In this document: one piece after another, positions 53,418 to 62,530 of the stretch
Numbering within the stretch: the first letter of the stretch is position 1
How the letters are laid out: each line of letters starts with the position of its first letter
Assembly (NCBI RefSeq): GCF_009792355.1
Contig: NZ_CP047045.1
Coordinates: forward strand, 2,506,501 to 2,570,500
Source of the DNA: Terricaulis silvestris
Lineage (GTDB): Bacteria; Pseudomonadota; Alphaproteobacteria; Caulobacterales; Aquidulcibacteraceae
Direction of reading: 5' to 3'
DNA: 64,000 nt
Notes under the pieces: model-generated
The model's database searches: none
What the model was told of the DNA's origin: nothing
What the model saw: the letters and a program-made list of their open reading frames with translations, nothing else
Translations under genes and position numbers: made by a program

Positions 53418-56400
53418 TTAAGCGCCCGGCGCGGGCGTTGGGCGTGACGCTTGCGGCGCGGGCAGCGCTGCTTGCGGCGGCGCCGTTGGCGCCGGCGTTG
53501 GCGCGCTTGGCGTTGCCGGTGTGTTGGCGGCTTGCGCGGCGGATGCGGCGGCTTCCGCGGTCAGGTTGGTGCGCAGGCGATCGACGAAGCGTTGCAAGAG
53601 ATCGGTGCGCGCGACAGCGCGGGCGACGTCACGGATGGTGGCGCCATCGGCGCTGACGCCAGAGGCGATGACTTCGAAGGCGTCGGCCTCCGCCGTGTTG
53701 GCGAGGTCGCCGGCGTATTCGCGGTAGAGCGCGCGCACGCCCTCTTCGTTGCCAGCAAGCGTCAGCGCGACGCCGGTGCGGAGCACAGCTTGGCGGCCGT
53801 AGCCGTCGAGCGGCGCGCCGCGGCCGCGCATGTTCAAGAGATTGCGCAGTTCGACGGCGGCGCGTTCCCAGTCGCGTGCACGCCATGCCGCTTCCGCGCG
53901 CACGCGTTGCGCATCTTCGCTGCGGTCGCGCTCGACAAGTTCGGCGGCGCCGTCGAGGCGGCCGAGATCGAGTAGCGCGCGCGCTTCGAGGATGCGGCGA
54001 TCCGCAAGCAGTGCTGCCGGCATGTTGGGTTGACGTGTCGAGGCGATGGCGACCAGAGCCTGGTCGGCCTTGTGATCCATCAGGTAGATGGCGGCGAGAT
54101 CGGCGCCGGTTTGCGCTTTGCTCAGACCCTGCAGGCGTTCATCGACTTGGTGTTGCAACAGTTGCGCAGCTTGTTCGAGCAGATCGACGTGCACGAGCCG
54201 GCCGGCGAGCAAGCGCACGATGCGGTCACCGTTGGGACCGACCGGCGTCAGATCGCTGAACTCGTAGAACAAGCCGAGCGCCTGGATCGGTTCGAGTTGA
54301 TCGGCTTCGCCGTCGAGGAAGAGGCGTTCGAACAACGTCGCCATGTCGGCGCGGAGTTGACGCGCGGCGGGATTGGTGGGGAAGCGATCTGAGGCGACGC
54401 GCATGGTGGCGAGCGCTTCGCGCCAGCGGTCGAGTTCGGAATAGGCTTCGCCCAGCATGCCGACGACGGCGAGTTCGGTTTCGTCGCCGCGCCAGCGGAA
54501 GCGCAGCGCTTCCAGCGGCTCGACGGCGTCGATGGCGCGCATCACGCCGGTGCTGCGGCGGATGCGAATGCCTTCGACTTGCGCGCGCACGGCGACTTCC
54601 TCGTCACGGACGCGGGCGAGTTCGTCGTACATCGCAAGCGCGCGGGCGGTGTCGCCACGGAGCGCCACGACGTGTGCTTCGGCGAGACGCGCGTGCAGGC
54701 GCATGGATTGGTCCGGCGCCTGGCCCATGGCGGCGCGCGCGGCGGCTTCGGCAGCGGCGGGATCATTGAGTTCAATCGCGGCTTGCGCCAGCGCGAGTTG
54801 GAAGCGCGCGCGCCAAGCTGGCGATTGCTCTTCGAGGGCGCCGCCGCCGCGTTCGAGTTCGCGCCGCGCGGTGGACCAGTCTTGCGCGATCGAGGCGGCG
54901 TAGCCGCGCCACAATGCGGCGGACGGATTGCTTGCAAGCGAAGAGGCGGAGAGATCGGTTTGCGCGGCGTGGGTGCGGCCCATCATGACGTTGGCGGCGG
55001 CGCGCATCAGTCGATACTCGGGATCGATCTCGACCAGCTCGCCTTGATTGATGGCGACGATACGGAGCGCGCCGAGCGCTTCGGCGGCGAAGTCGTGCTG
55101 CAGGAGATAGCGCGCGAGCGCCATACGGGCTTCGACTGGCGCGCCCTCGCCTACACCTTCGTCTGCAGCTTCGCGCATCAACCGATCGATGGTCTCGCGA
55201 ACCTGCACGAGATTAGCGGCGGATCGCGCGGTGAGGGGCGCGTCGGCGCTGGCGCCTTCGGCGGCCATGGCGTCGGCGAGGCTTTGTTCGAGGTCCGATG
55301 TCGGCGCTTGCGCCGCGATCAGGCCCTCGCCGCCCCGCGTAACGATGAGAACACCGCCATTGAGCGTCACGTTGACGCCATCGGCGCGCGGTTCAATGAC
55401 GGCGCCGTGCGCCGTGGGCAGCACCGCAGCCTCGAGTGTGGCGCGGCGGACATTGACGCCGCGCGCGGGACCGCCGACGAGCGCGACGGCGATGCGGTCG
55501 CCGATCTCTGGATCGTTGATCCAGCGCACGCTGCCTTCGCGACCGAACTGTGCGGTGAGACGGCCGCGGCCGTCTTGTAGCGTTTCACGCGTGAGCGTTG
55601 CGGGTGAGCCGGCGTCGGCGCGGGCGCCGAGCGTGAAGGTCCAGGAGTTTTCGTTTGCGGATGCGGAGACGAGCACGTCGGCCGATGCGGGGATGCGCAG
55701 GCCGATGATGCCCTCGCCGCGCACGACTTCGATGTCGTCGTGGCGGCGGCCGGCGCGGTTGATGCCTTGCAAGCCGATCTGGCCGCTCGCGTCGAACAGC
55801 ACCCAAATCGCTTCGCCACGGCGGAAGGCGGCGGCGCGCGTCGGCGCGGGCCAGGTGACGGTGACGCGCGTGACGTTGGCTTCTTCCACCAGCTGCACGC
55901 GCGCATTGCCGCGCACCGGCTGCAATGCAGGCACCGGCGCTTCGCGGGTGGCGGCGTCGGCCGCGGTCGCGGGTTGGAGGCCGCCTTCGGGCGGCAGGAT
56001 ATCGACGACGACACGATCGCCATCAACGAAGTGACGCTGGCGTGCGCCGGGTTCGAGCGTGAGCGCAAGGCGCACCGGCGCGCCGGCGGCGCTGACGCGG
56101 CGCACTTCGCGGACGAGGCGCGGCGGCGTGGCGCGCAGTTCGGCGATGTCGATATCGGCAGCGCGCGAGAAGCGGAGATCGAGGCGGTTGCCTTGTAGTA
56201 GCGGCGTCACTGTCGTCGCGGCGGAAAAGCGGAAGACGATGCGGGTGCGATCTTCCTGCACGCCGACGGTGACTGTCGCCGTGGGCGCCGCCGTCATGCG
56301 CGGTGGCGGCGGTGGAGGCGGCGGCGGGGGTGGCGGCGGTGGAGGTGGAGGCGGCGGTGGTGGGGGCGGCGGTGGCGGAGGCGGCGGCGCGGTCGCGAGT

Positions 56401-56645
56401 GTGAGATCGTTCGGCAGCGGGCCGACAGGACCGCGCAGTTCGGCGGGCGGTTCAGTTGTCGCTATCGCAGGCGCAGGCGCAGGCGCAGGCGCGGCTTCCG
56501 CGACTTGCGGCGCAGGTGTTTCGGCGGGCGTCGGTTGCAGCGGTTGCTCACGAGGCGGCGTCAACGACACCGGCTGCGCGCCGACGGGCGGCGCGACCAG
56601 GGCCAAGGCCGCTGCGATCGCAATCGGGGGGCGCAGAGACTTCAT
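53418..56645 (-). CDS. Giant secreted TPR protein with a proline tract, flagellar-linked
   Basis: A 1075-residue protein with a signal peptide (PPIAIAAALALVAPPVGAQ). A proline-rich linker includes an uninterrupted run of about 29 prolines encoded by varied CCN codons (56302-56388). A beta-rich AMIN-like domain follows (about 120-230, RIVFRFSAATTVTPLLQGNRLDLRFSRA), then a long helical repeat region of TPR type and a Pro/Ala-rich C-terminus. It is the last gene after fliL-fliM-DUF6468-motE on the same strand, the position where relatives carry a TPR protein. A role in periplasmic motor or envelope attachment is inferred from this position. Confidence 0.82.
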   Translation of the reverse strand: MKSLRPPIAIAAALALVAPPVGAQPVSLTPPREQPLQPTPAETPAPQVAEAAPAPAPAPAIATTEPPAELRGPVGPLPNDLTLATAPPPPPPPPPPPPPPPPPPPPPPPPPPPPPRMTAAPTATVTVGVQEDRTRIVFRFSAATTVTPLLQGNRLDLRFSRAADIDIAELRATPPRLVREVRRVSAAGAPVRLALTLEPGARQRHFVDGDRVVVDILPPEGGLQPATAADAATREAPVPALQPVRGNARVQLVEEANVTRVTVTWPAPTRAAAFRRGEAIWVLFDASGQIGLQGINRAGRRHDDIEVVRGEGIIGLRIPASADVLVSASANENSWTFTLGARADAGSPATLTRETLQDGRGRLTAQFGREGSVRWINDPEIGDRIAVALVGGPARGVNVRRATLEAAVLPTAHGAVIEPRADGVNVTLNGGVLIVTRGGEGLIAAQAPTSDLEQSLADAMAAEGASADAPLTARSAANLVQVRETIDRLMREAADEGVGEGAPVEARMALARYLLQHDFAAEALGALRIVAINQGELVEIDPEYRLMRAAANVMMGRTHAAQTDLSASSLASNPSAALWRGYAASIAQDWSTARRELERGGGALEEQSPAWRARFQLALAQAAIELNDPAAAEAAARAAMGQAPDQSMRLHARLAEAHVVALRGDTARALAMYDELARVRDEEVAVRAQVEGIRIRRSTGVMRAIDAVEPLEALRFRWRGDETELAVVGMLGEAYSELDRWREALATMRVASDRFPTNPAARQLRADMATLFERLFLDGEADQLEPIQALGLFYEFSDLTPVGPNGDRIVRLLAGRLVHVDLLEQAAQLLQHQVDERLQGLSKAQTGADLAAIYLMDHKADQALVAIASTRQPNMPAALLADRRILEARALLDLGRLDGAAELVERDRSEDAQRVRAEAAWRARDWERAAVELRNLLNMRGRGAPLDGYGRQAVLRTGVALTLAGNEEGVRALYREYAGDLANTAEADAFEVIASGVSADGATIRDVARAVARTDLLQRFVDRLRTNLTAEAAASAAQAANTPATPSAPTPAPTAPPQAALPAPQASRPTPAPGA

Positions 56646-56690
56646 CGCCGACGTGTGCTCAACAATCCTTCACTGCGCTTAAGCGCGCGT

Positions 56691-57401
56691 TTAACCGCCT
56701 GAATTCGGCGCCGGTGTCGTGCGCGAGCGGGCCAACAGATCGTCGCCGTTGGTCGGCGGCCGCGCTCGGTCGGCTAACAATTCGGTGAGCGCGCGGGCGC
56801 GCGCCGGCTCCATGCGGCCCATGACTTCGGCCAGGTTGGCTTGGCGCATGCGGCTGGCGACTTGGACCAGCACGCCATCGTCGAGCCCATCGAACACGGT
56901 GGCCGCGTCCTTGGCGCGCATGCGCTGATAGACATCGACGAGAGCGGCAACACGCGTTTCCTGGGCTTCATCGAGATGACCTAGGAGATCGTTGACGTGG
57001 GTTTCGAGCGTGCGCAGTTCGGCCAGGCGCTCATTCAATCGCTGTTCGGCGGCGAGCATAAGTGCGTCTTCGGTTTCGAGCTGGGTGCCGCGCAGGTCTA
57101 ACGCTTCGCGGCGTTCGCCGAGGGCTTGCAGAACTTGCACTTCTGCTTGGCTCAAGCCCGCCATTTCCGCGAGCGTTGCTGGCGCGCAGGAGTTTGCGGC
57201 CGGCGCGGCGGCGGCTGCTGCTGGCGCCGCAGCGGCTTCGGCGTGTTCACCTTCGGTGGAGACGGTTGCAGCGACATCTTCCGCCATCGCCACGGCTTTG
57301 ACGCCAAGCACGGCGGCGACCGTAATCATCGCGGCGGGGATGAGCCGCGCGCGCGCCGGTGCTTTCGGCGCTTGGGGTGAACGCTTTAGCAGATCGAGCA
57401 T
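56691..57401 (-). CDS. MotE-like flagellar motor chaperone protein
   Basis: A 236-residue protein with one N-terminal helix (LIPAAMITVAAVLGVKAVAM), an Ala-rich spacer, a coiled coil (LSQAEVQVLQALGERREALDLRGTQLETEDALMLAAEQRLNERLAELRTLE) and a C-terminal MgtE-N/MotE domain (MRAKDAATVFDGLDDGVLVQVASRMRQANLAEVMGRMEPARARALTELLA). Members assist MotC or flagellar motor assembly in alphaproteobacteria. Its ATG overlaps the TGA of the DUF6468 gene (TGATG). Confidence 0.85.
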   Translation of the reverse strand: MLDLLKRSPQAPKAPARARLIPAAMITVAAVLGVKAVAMAEDVAATVSTEGEHAEAAAAPAAAAAAPAANSCAPATLAEMAGLSQAEVQVLQALGERREALDLRGTQLETEDALMLAAEQRLNERLAELRTLETHVNDLLGHLDEAQETRVAALVDVYQRMRAKDAATVFDGLDDGVLVQVASRMRQANLAEVMGRMEPARARALTELLADRARPPTNGDDLLARSRTTPAPNSGG

Positions 57402-57721
57402 CAGAGCCTGCCGCGCACGGCGCCGACATCGGCGCTTGAGCGCAGACGCCCTGCGCCGAGGCCGAGGCGATCGGCGGTGGCGCGCGCGTCGTTGATGCGC
57501 GATTGCAGATCGCGCCCTGCTTCCTGAGCAGTGGCGCGGAGATTGCGCACGGCAGAATCGGCCGCTTGCGTGGCGTGCACGAGTTCGGCGGCCGCGGCGC
57601 GGATGCCGTCTTGGCCGGTGCGCAGCGCGGAGAGCGTGCGGTCGAGGCGCCAGAAGTAAAACAGGCACGCCGCGAGCATCACCGCGAGTACGATTTCGAT
57701 GCCGAATGTGATCGGGCTCAT
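57401..57721 (-). CDS. DUF6468 small membrane protein of the flagellar operon
   Basis: A 106-residue protein with one N-terminal helix (FGIEIVLAVMLAACLFYFWRLDRTL) and an Ala/Arg-rich coiled-coil tail (LVHATQAADSAVRNLRATAQEAGRDL). It resembles the DUF6468 proteins found between fliM and motE in Caulobacter-like operons. Its start overlaps the fliM stop by four bases (ATGA). No biochemical function is known. Confidence 0.82.
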   Translation of the reverse strand: MSPITFGIEIVLAVMLAACLFYFWRLDRTLSALRTGQDGIRAAAAELVHATQAADSAVRNLRATAQEAGRDLQSRINDARATADRLGLGAGRLRSSADVGAVRGRL

Positions 57722-58791
57722 GGTTTGCCTCCGAGTTTCATGACGGCTTGTTGCGATGCGGGCGCGATCGGTCGTTCGACGCGCACGGCGAGCGACTGGC
57801 CCATGCGGCCGACGCGGCCTTGGCTCAGTTCAACCGAGCCGCATTTCAGCATGACTGGGCTGTCAGGCGCGGCATCGAGCAAGAGCGTGTCGCCAACCTT
57901 GAGGTTCAGCACCTTGTGCAGCGGCTGCTTCAGCTCATCGAGCACGGCGCGGACTTCGAGTTTGGTGGCCCAGAGTTCGCTGGCGAGGTGACCCTCCCAG
58001 ATGTTGTCGCGACCAAACTTCTCGCCCATGAATTGCTGCAACAGCATTTTGCGGATGGGTTCGAGCGTCGCGTAAGGCAACATCAGCTCGAGACGGCCGC
58101 CGCGATCTTCCATGTCGATGCGCAGCTTGACCAGGATCGCGGCGTTCGGCGGGCGCGCGATGGCGGCGAAGCGCGGGTTGGTCTCGATGCGGTCGAGTGA
58201 GAAATCCACTTCCGTCAGCGGTGCGAAGGCTTGGCTCGCATCCTTCAGCACCACTTCGATCATGCGCGTGACCAGCATGCGCTCGATGGTGGTGTAGGGC
58301 CGGCCTTCGACGCGGGTCGCGGCGGCGCCACGCCGGCCGCCGAGCAGCACGTCGACGACAGAATAAATCAGGCTGGAATCGACGGTGGCGAGGCCGAAAT
58401 TGTCGAGCTGTTCGGCGCGGAACACGGCAATGATCGCGGGCAGCGGGATGGAGTTGAGATAGTCGCCAAAGCGGATCGAGCTGATCTGATCGAGGCTGAC
58501 TTCGACGTTGTCGCTGGTAAAGTTGCGCAGGCTTGTCGTCATCAACCGCACCAAGCGGTCGAAAACGATTTCGAGCATGGGCAAGCGTTCGTAGGAGATG
58601 AGTGCGGAATTGATGATGGCGCGCACACCGGTGCGGCTTGCTGAATCTTCTTCGCCGAGGCCGAAGCCAAGAAGGCTGTCGATCTCGTCCTGATTGAGGA
58701 TGCGCTCGTTTCCGGAGGCCGGCGCTTCAGCGCTGGCCTCCTCTGTCGTCCAGTCTTTGTCGGGCGCGGCTTCGGCCGCTTCGGCGCTCAT
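57718..58791 (-). CDS. fliM: Flagellar motor switch protein FliM
   Basis: The C-ring protein that binds phosphorylated CheY, 357 residues. The N-terminal CheY-binding segment is ILNQDEIDSLLGFG near residue 31. The middle CheC-like domain contains LERLPMLEIVFDRLVRLMTTSLRNFT-type sequence (SYERLPMLEIVFDRL) and DNFGLATVDSSLIYSVVDVLLGG. The C-terminal SpoA domain has VLNLKVGDTLLLDAAPDSPVMLKCGSVELSQGRVGRMG. It lies one base after the fliL stop in a fliL-fliM-DUF6468-motE-TPR operon. Confidence 0.97.
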   Translation of the reverse strand: MSAEAAEAAPDKDWTTEEASAEAPASGNERILNQDEIDSLLGFGLGEEDSASRTGVRAIINSALISYERLPMLEIVFDRLVRLMTTSLRNFTSDNVEVSLDQISSIRFGDYLNSIPLPAIIAVFRAEQLDNFGLATVDSSLIYSVVDVLLGGRRGAAATRVEGRPYTTIERMLVTRMIEVVLKDASQAFAPLTEVDFSLDRIETNPRFAAIARPPNAAILVKLRIDMEDRGGRLELMLPYATLEPIRKMLLQQFMGEKFGRDNIWEGHLASELWATKLEVRAVLDELKQPLHKVLNLKVGDTLLLDAAPDSPVMLKCGSVELSQGRVGRMGQSLAVRVERPIAPASQQAVMKLGGKP

Positions 58792-58792
58792 G

Positions 58793-59446
58793 TTACTGCA
58801 CCAGCATTTCTTCGATCAGCACGGCGTTGATCTGCTTCGGTGCGATGGTGAGATTGACGCGGCGCAGTAGCTCGAGACGCAAGCGATAGGCGCCAGCGGA
58901 GCCGGAGAGATCGTCGGTCCGCAGTTCGCGAAGGAAGCCGTTGAACTGATCGCTGACGCGCGGGACTTGCTCGGTGAGTACGGCGACGGTTTCGTCGTCC
59001 GACGCTTCGAGTGTCAGCTTCAGCTTGAGATAGGCCGGGCGTCCGTCTGGACCCTGGATGTTCACCAGCATTTCCGGCAGCTCGACGAAGACGACGTCTT
59101 CGCCGTGGCTGATCATGGTGCCGTTGGGGCCGGGCACGGCTTCGGCGGGCGCTTCGCCATGGCCGCCTTTGGCTTTGCCGTGATCGCCGCCGGCCTCAGC
59201 GTGCTGTTCGCCGCCGGGCTTCAGCAACAGGAATGCAGCAGCACCGCCGCCGCCGAGAACGAGAACCGCGGGCAGCACAATGAAGAGGATGAGCTTCTTG
59301 CCCGACATCTTCTTCTTGGCCGGCGCGCCCTCAGCGCCTTCCGCGCCCTCGACGCCTTCGCCTTCGGCAGGCGGCGCAGCACCCTCGGCCTCGGTATCGG
59401 CCTCCGGCGCATCGCCCTTCTTCTTTTTCTTGCCCTTACCGAACAT
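58793..59446 (-). CDS. fliL: Flagellar basal body-associated protein FliL
   Basis: A 217-residue protein with a Lys-rich then acidic cytoplasmic N-terminus, one membrane helix (KKLILFIVLPAVLVLGGGGAAAFLLL, about residues 50-75) and a periplasmic stomatin-like domain (VFVELPEMLVNIQGPDGRPAYLKLKLTLE and DLSGSAGAYRLRLELLRRVNL). FliL rings support stator function. It heads the operon on the minus strand and is divergent from flgF across 183 bases. Confidence 0.95.
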   Translation of the reverse strand: MFGKGKKKKKGDAPEADTEAEGAAPPAEGEGVEGAEGAEGAPAKKKMSGKKLILFIVLPAVLVLGGGGAAAFLLLKPGGEQHAEAGGDHGKAKGGHGEAPAEAVPGPNGTMISHGEDVVFVELPEMLVNIQGPDGRPAYLKLKLTLEASDDETVAVLTEQVPRVSDQFNGFLRELRTDDLSGSAGAYRLRLELLRRVNLTIAPKQINAVLIEEMLVQ

Positions 59447-59488
59447 GGAATCGCCCGCGCATTAATCCGTCATCCTTGGTGGCGCGCG

Positions 59489-59496
59489 CTGGTTAA
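59489..59496 (-). promoter_or_regulatory. Possible CtrA half-site upstream of fliL
   Basis: On the minus strand this reads TTAACCAG, matching seven of eight bases of the CtrA half-site TTAACCAT. It lies about 43 bases upstream of the fliL start. fliL is a CtrA target in Caulobacter, so the site is suggestive, but a single short half-site has little weight. Confidence 0.3.
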
Positions 59497-59601
59497 GGAT
59501 GTGTGGAGGCTAGGCAGAACTTGCCGGGGCGCGGCAGGTTTGGGGCCGGTGGTTCACCACGACGCCGACTCGCCGCCCTTGAAAATCAAGCGATTAACCA
59601 C

Positions 59602-59616
59602 TGGCACGAAGCTTGC
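59602..59616 (+). promoter_or_regulatory. Sigma-54 promoter of the flgF operon
   Basis: TGGCAC-GAAGC-TTGC matches the -24/-12 sigma-54 consensus with the correct five-base spacing. Transcription should begin about 12 bases downstream, close to the flgF ATG at 59630, so the transcript would have almost no leader unless an upstream start is also used. Sigma-54 control of rod genes is normal in Caulobacter-like flagellar hierarchies. Confidence 0.75.
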
Positions 59617-59629
59617 GTCGTTAACGCGA

Positions 59630-60355
59630 ATGGATAACGCACTCATGCTCGGCCTGCAGACGCAACGCGTACTGCAACGACGCATGGATGTTGCGGCCAA
59701 CAATCTCGCCAACGTCGCAACCTCGGGCTTCAAGGCCGATGCGCTGGTGTTGGAAGAAGCCGAAGAAACCCAAGCGCACGCCGAGGAAGATCCGCGTCAG
59801 ATCCGCTTCGTTCGCGACATCGGCATCGTCCACCAGATGGAGCAAGGTCCAGTCGCGATGACGGGCAATCCGCTGGACGTCGCGCTCGAAGGCGACGGCT
59901 TCATCATGGTTCAAGGCCCGAACGGGCCGCAGTTTACGCGCGATGGCGCGTTCACTCTAACGGGGGAAGGACGGCTCGTGACCAGCGATGGCCGCGCCGT
60001 TCTTAGCTCCGGGGGGGCGCCGATCGTGCTCGATCCGCAAGGCGATACGCCTTCGATCGGGCGCGACGGCGCAATTCGCGTGGCCGGTGTCGAAGCCGGC
60101 CGTATCGGTGTGGTTTCGTTCGCCGCGCCGGGCGCGCTCTCAAAGGTCGGGGACAACCTTTGGGACGCGCAAGGACAAGCACCGGGTGAATTCGAGGGCG
60201 TCGTCGTTCAAGGCGCCCTCGAAGGCTCCAACGTACGCCCGGTGGTCGAACTGACGAGACTGATTGAAATTTCGCGCGCTTACCAAAACGCAGCCAAGAT
60301 TGTTTCGGGTGCGGACGATTTGCGGCAGCGCGCGATCGAACGGCTTGGCCGTTAG
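59630..60355 (+). CDS. flgF: Flagellar proximal rod protein FlgF
   Basis: A 241-residue rod protein: MDNALMLGLQTQRVLQRRMDVAANNLANVATSGFKAD at the N-terminus (the FlgF-type opening with ANNLANVxTxGFK), GNPLDVALEGDGFIMVQGPNGPQFTRDGAF in the middle and a C-terminal heptad helix VVELTRLIEISRAYQNAAKIVSGADD. The start at 59630 matches the family N-terminus, although no ribosome binding site is obvious so close to the sigma-54 promoter. flgG, flgA and flgH follow. Confidence 0.94.
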   Translation: MDNALMLGLQTQRVLQRRMDVAANNLANVATSGFKADALVLEEAEETQAHAEEDPRQIRFVRDIGIVHQMEQGPVAMTGNPLDVALEGDGFIMVQGPNGPQFTRDGAFTLTGEGRLVTSDGRAVLSSGGAPIVLDPQGDTPSIGRDGAIRVAGVEAGRIGVVSFAAPGALSKVGDNLWDAQGQAPGEFEGVVVQGALEGSNVRPVVELTRLIEISRAYQNAAKIVSGADDLRQRAIERLGR

Positions 60356-60368
60356 GAGTTAGGTCCCC

Positions 60369-61154
60369 ATGCGCGCACTATCGATCGCAGCTTCGGGCAT
60401 GCAAGCCCAGCAGCTCAACGTCGACGTCATTTCGCACAACATCGCGAACATGAACACGACAAGCTACAAGCGCCAACGCGCCGAATTCCAGGACATGCTC
60501 TACCAGAACATGGAGCGGCCGGGCTCGACGTCGTCGGCGTCCGGTTCGATCCTGCCGCTGGGCATCCAGATCGGCGTCGGCGTGCGCGCCGATGCGGTTG
60601 GGCGCAACACGGAACAAGGCGGCATTGCCGCAACGGGCAATCCGTACGACATCGCCATCAACGGGCGCGGCTTCTTTCAGATCACGCTGCCGTCGGGCCA
60701 AACCGGTTACACGCGCGCGGGCAACCTCGCGGTGAACGCGGACGGGCAGATCGTGACAGCGGATGGGTATGCGGTGGAGCCCGCGATCACGGTGCCGCAA
60801 GAAGCGACGGCGGTTCAGATCACGCGCGACGGTCTCGTCGAAGTGACGACGGCCTCTTCGCCCGATCCGCAGCAGATCGGCCAGCTTGAAATCGCGAGCT
60901 TCATCAACCCAGCGGGTTTGGAAGCAATCGGCGACAATATGTATCTGGAGACGCCGGCTTCTGGTTCGCCGAACACGGCGACGCCGGGCTCTCCTGGTCT
61001 TGGCACGCTGATGCAAGGCTATCTCGAACTCTCCAACGTCAACGCGGTGGAAGAAATCTCGGCCCTGATCGTGGCGCAGCGCGCTTACGAGATGAACGCG
61101 CGGGTGATCACCGCCGCTGACGAGATGATGCAATCCACCACCAACCTGCGCTGA
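60369..61154 (+). CDS. flgG: Flagellar distal rod protein FlgG
   Basis: A 261-residue rod protein: RALSIAASGMQAQQLNVDVISHNIANMNTTSYKRQRAEFQDMLYQN and the C-terminal YLELSNVNAVEEISALIVAQRAYEMNARVITAADEMMQSTTNLR, both diagnostic of FlgG. The rod carries torque from the motor to the hook. It follows flgF after 13 bases with GGAG in the gap. Confidence 0.96.
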   Translation: MRALSIAASGMQAQQLNVDVISHNIANMNTTSYKRQRAEFQDMLYQNMERPGSTSSASGSILPLGIQIGVGVRADAVGRNTEQGGIAATGNPYDIAINGRGFFQITLPSGQTGYTRAGNLAVNADGQIVTADGYAVEPAITVPQEATAVQITRDGLVEVTTASSPDPQQIGQLEIASFINPAGLEAIGDNMYLETPASGSPNTATPGSPGLGTLMQGYLELSNVNAVEEISALIVAQRAYEMNARVITAADEMMQSTTNLR

Positions 61155-61165
61155 GGAGGATCGTC

Positions 61166-61705
61166 ATGGGTATTCTTCGCGGCCTCGCCCTCTTCGCGGC
61201 GTTCTACATTCTCATCGGCGTTGGCGCTGCATTCGCGGACACGGTTACGCTGCGCACGCGTGTGGAGGCGAGCGGGCCGGCTGTCACCATGGGCGACATC
61301 TTCGTTGGCGCGCCTGCGAACATCGCGGCGCGCGCCATCGCGCCGGCGCCGCCTTCCGGACAAGCGTCCACGCTTTCTATGCCGGTGATTGCGGCGGCCG
61401 CTTCGGCCGCCGGCTTGGATTTTACGGTGCCGGCTGGCGTCAACTCGATCGTGATCGTCCGCCCCGGCGGAGCGCGCGCGACATTGCCGTCTGCAAGCGG
61501 TGCGCGGACGATTGCCGATGCGGCCGTGCGGCGCGGTGAGACGGTGAACCTGGTTTATGCCGCGCCGGGCATTTCGCTTTCGATGCGCGTGCGGGCGCTG
61601 GAGGACGGCGTCGTCGGCCAGAGCGTGCGCTTTCTCAATACAGCTTCCAACAGAACCATCGATGCTGTCGTGACCGGACCGGGTGCGGCGCAGGCTTCTC
61701 CATGA
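61166..61705 (+). CDS. flgA: Flagellar P-ring chaperone FlgA
   Basis: A 179-residue exported protein with a signal peptide (GLALFAAFYILIGVGAAFA) and a C-terminal SAF-type region (VRRGETVNLVYAAPGISLSMRVRALEDGVVGQSVRFLNTASNRTIDAVVTGPGAA) typical of FlgA, which helps assemble the P ring in the periplasm. GAGGAGG gives a strong ribosome binding site. It is on the short side for the family but has no visible gap. It overlaps flgH by four bases (ATGA). Confidence 0.9.
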   Translation: MGILRGLALFAAFYILIGVGAAFADTVTLRTRVEASGPAVTMGDIFVGAPANIAARAIAPAPPSGQASTLSMPVIAAAASAAGLDFTVPAGVNSIVIVRPGGARATLPSASGARTIADAAVRRGETVNLVYAAPGISLSMRVRALEDGVVGQSVRFLNTASNRTIDAVVTGPGAAQASP

Positions 61706-62502
61706 GCAGGGACAAACTCATGCGCACACTCGCTTTGATCGCGCTCGCCGTTAGCGCCAGTGGATGCGCAAGCGTCGACACCGCAGAGTTTCGCGAGGAC
61801 GCGCTGGCGGCGCCGGGGATGGCGTACAACGCCGCGCGCCACGCGATGTCGGGCCCGCAACTCACGCCGGTGGGCACGCCTGCCCCGCTCACGGGCGGCG
61901 CGCAGCAAACCATGCCGCAGCCCGAGCCGGTGTCGTACGAGGCGGCGCGGCCGAATTCGCTGTGGCGTTCGGGTTCGCGCAGCTTCTTCAACGATCAACG
62001 CGCATCGCGGATTGGCGACATCATCACCGTCAACATCGAGATCGACGACCGGGCTGAGTTGTCGAACTCGTCCAACCGTTCGCGCGAGAGCTCGACTTCG
62101 GCCGGTTTGACCAACTTCTTCGGGCTTGAGGACACGATCGGCGACATCCTCGGGACCGATCCCACGACGTTGGTCGGCGCGGACGCGGAGTCGCAGCACA
62201 GCGGCACTGGCGCGATCAATCGCGAAGAGAAGATCGAGCTGACCATAGCTGCCGTGATCGTGGACCGGTTGCCGAACGGCAATCTGGTGCTGGCGGGCCG
62301 TCAGGAAGTGCGGATCAATGGCGAACTGCGCGAGCTTACGGTGTCGGGCATCATCCGGCCCGAGGACGTGACGGCGTCCAACACGATCAGCCAGACGCAG
62401 ATCGCGGAAGCGCGAATCTCGTATGGCGGGCGCGGCCAGTTGAGCGCGATCCAGCGGCCGAACTGGGGTCAGCGCACAGCGGATGCGATCACGCCGTGGT
62501 GA
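61702..62502 (+). CDS. flgH: Flagellar L-ring protein FlgH
   Basis: A 266-residue outer-membrane lipoprotein (ALIALAVSASGC, Cys near residue 22) that forms the L ring. The family region is SLWRSGSRSFFNDQRASRIGDIITVNIEIDDRAELSN, then NREEKIELTIAAVIVDRLPNGNLVLAGRQEVRINGELRELTVSGIIRPEDV and the C-terminal IAEARISYGGRGQLSAIQRPNWGQR. The ATG at 61702 overlaps flgA's stop; an ATG at 61720 preceded by AGGGA is also possible. It ends the flgF-G-A-H unit. Confidence 0.95.
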   Translation: MSRDKLMRTLALIALAVSASGCASVDTAEFREDALAAPGMAYNAARHAMSGPQLTPVGTPAPLTGGAQQTMPQPEPVSYEAARPNSLWRSGSRSFFNDQRASRIGDIITVNIEIDDRAELSNSSNRSRESSTSAGLTNFFGLEDTIGDILGTDPTTLVGADAESQHSGTGAINREEKIELTIAAVIVDRLPNGNLVLAGRQEVRINGELRELTVSGIIRPEDVTASNTISQTQIAEARISYGGRGQLSAIQRPNWGQRTADAITPW

Positions 62503-62530
62503 GGAACACCAAGTCGCTCAGTTACGTTTC

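Noticed and set aside
56059-56682. Plus-strand frame with a long poly-glycine run
   Set aside because: It is the complement of the proline tract of the flagellar-linked TPR protein, which has a signal peptide and operon context on the minus strand.
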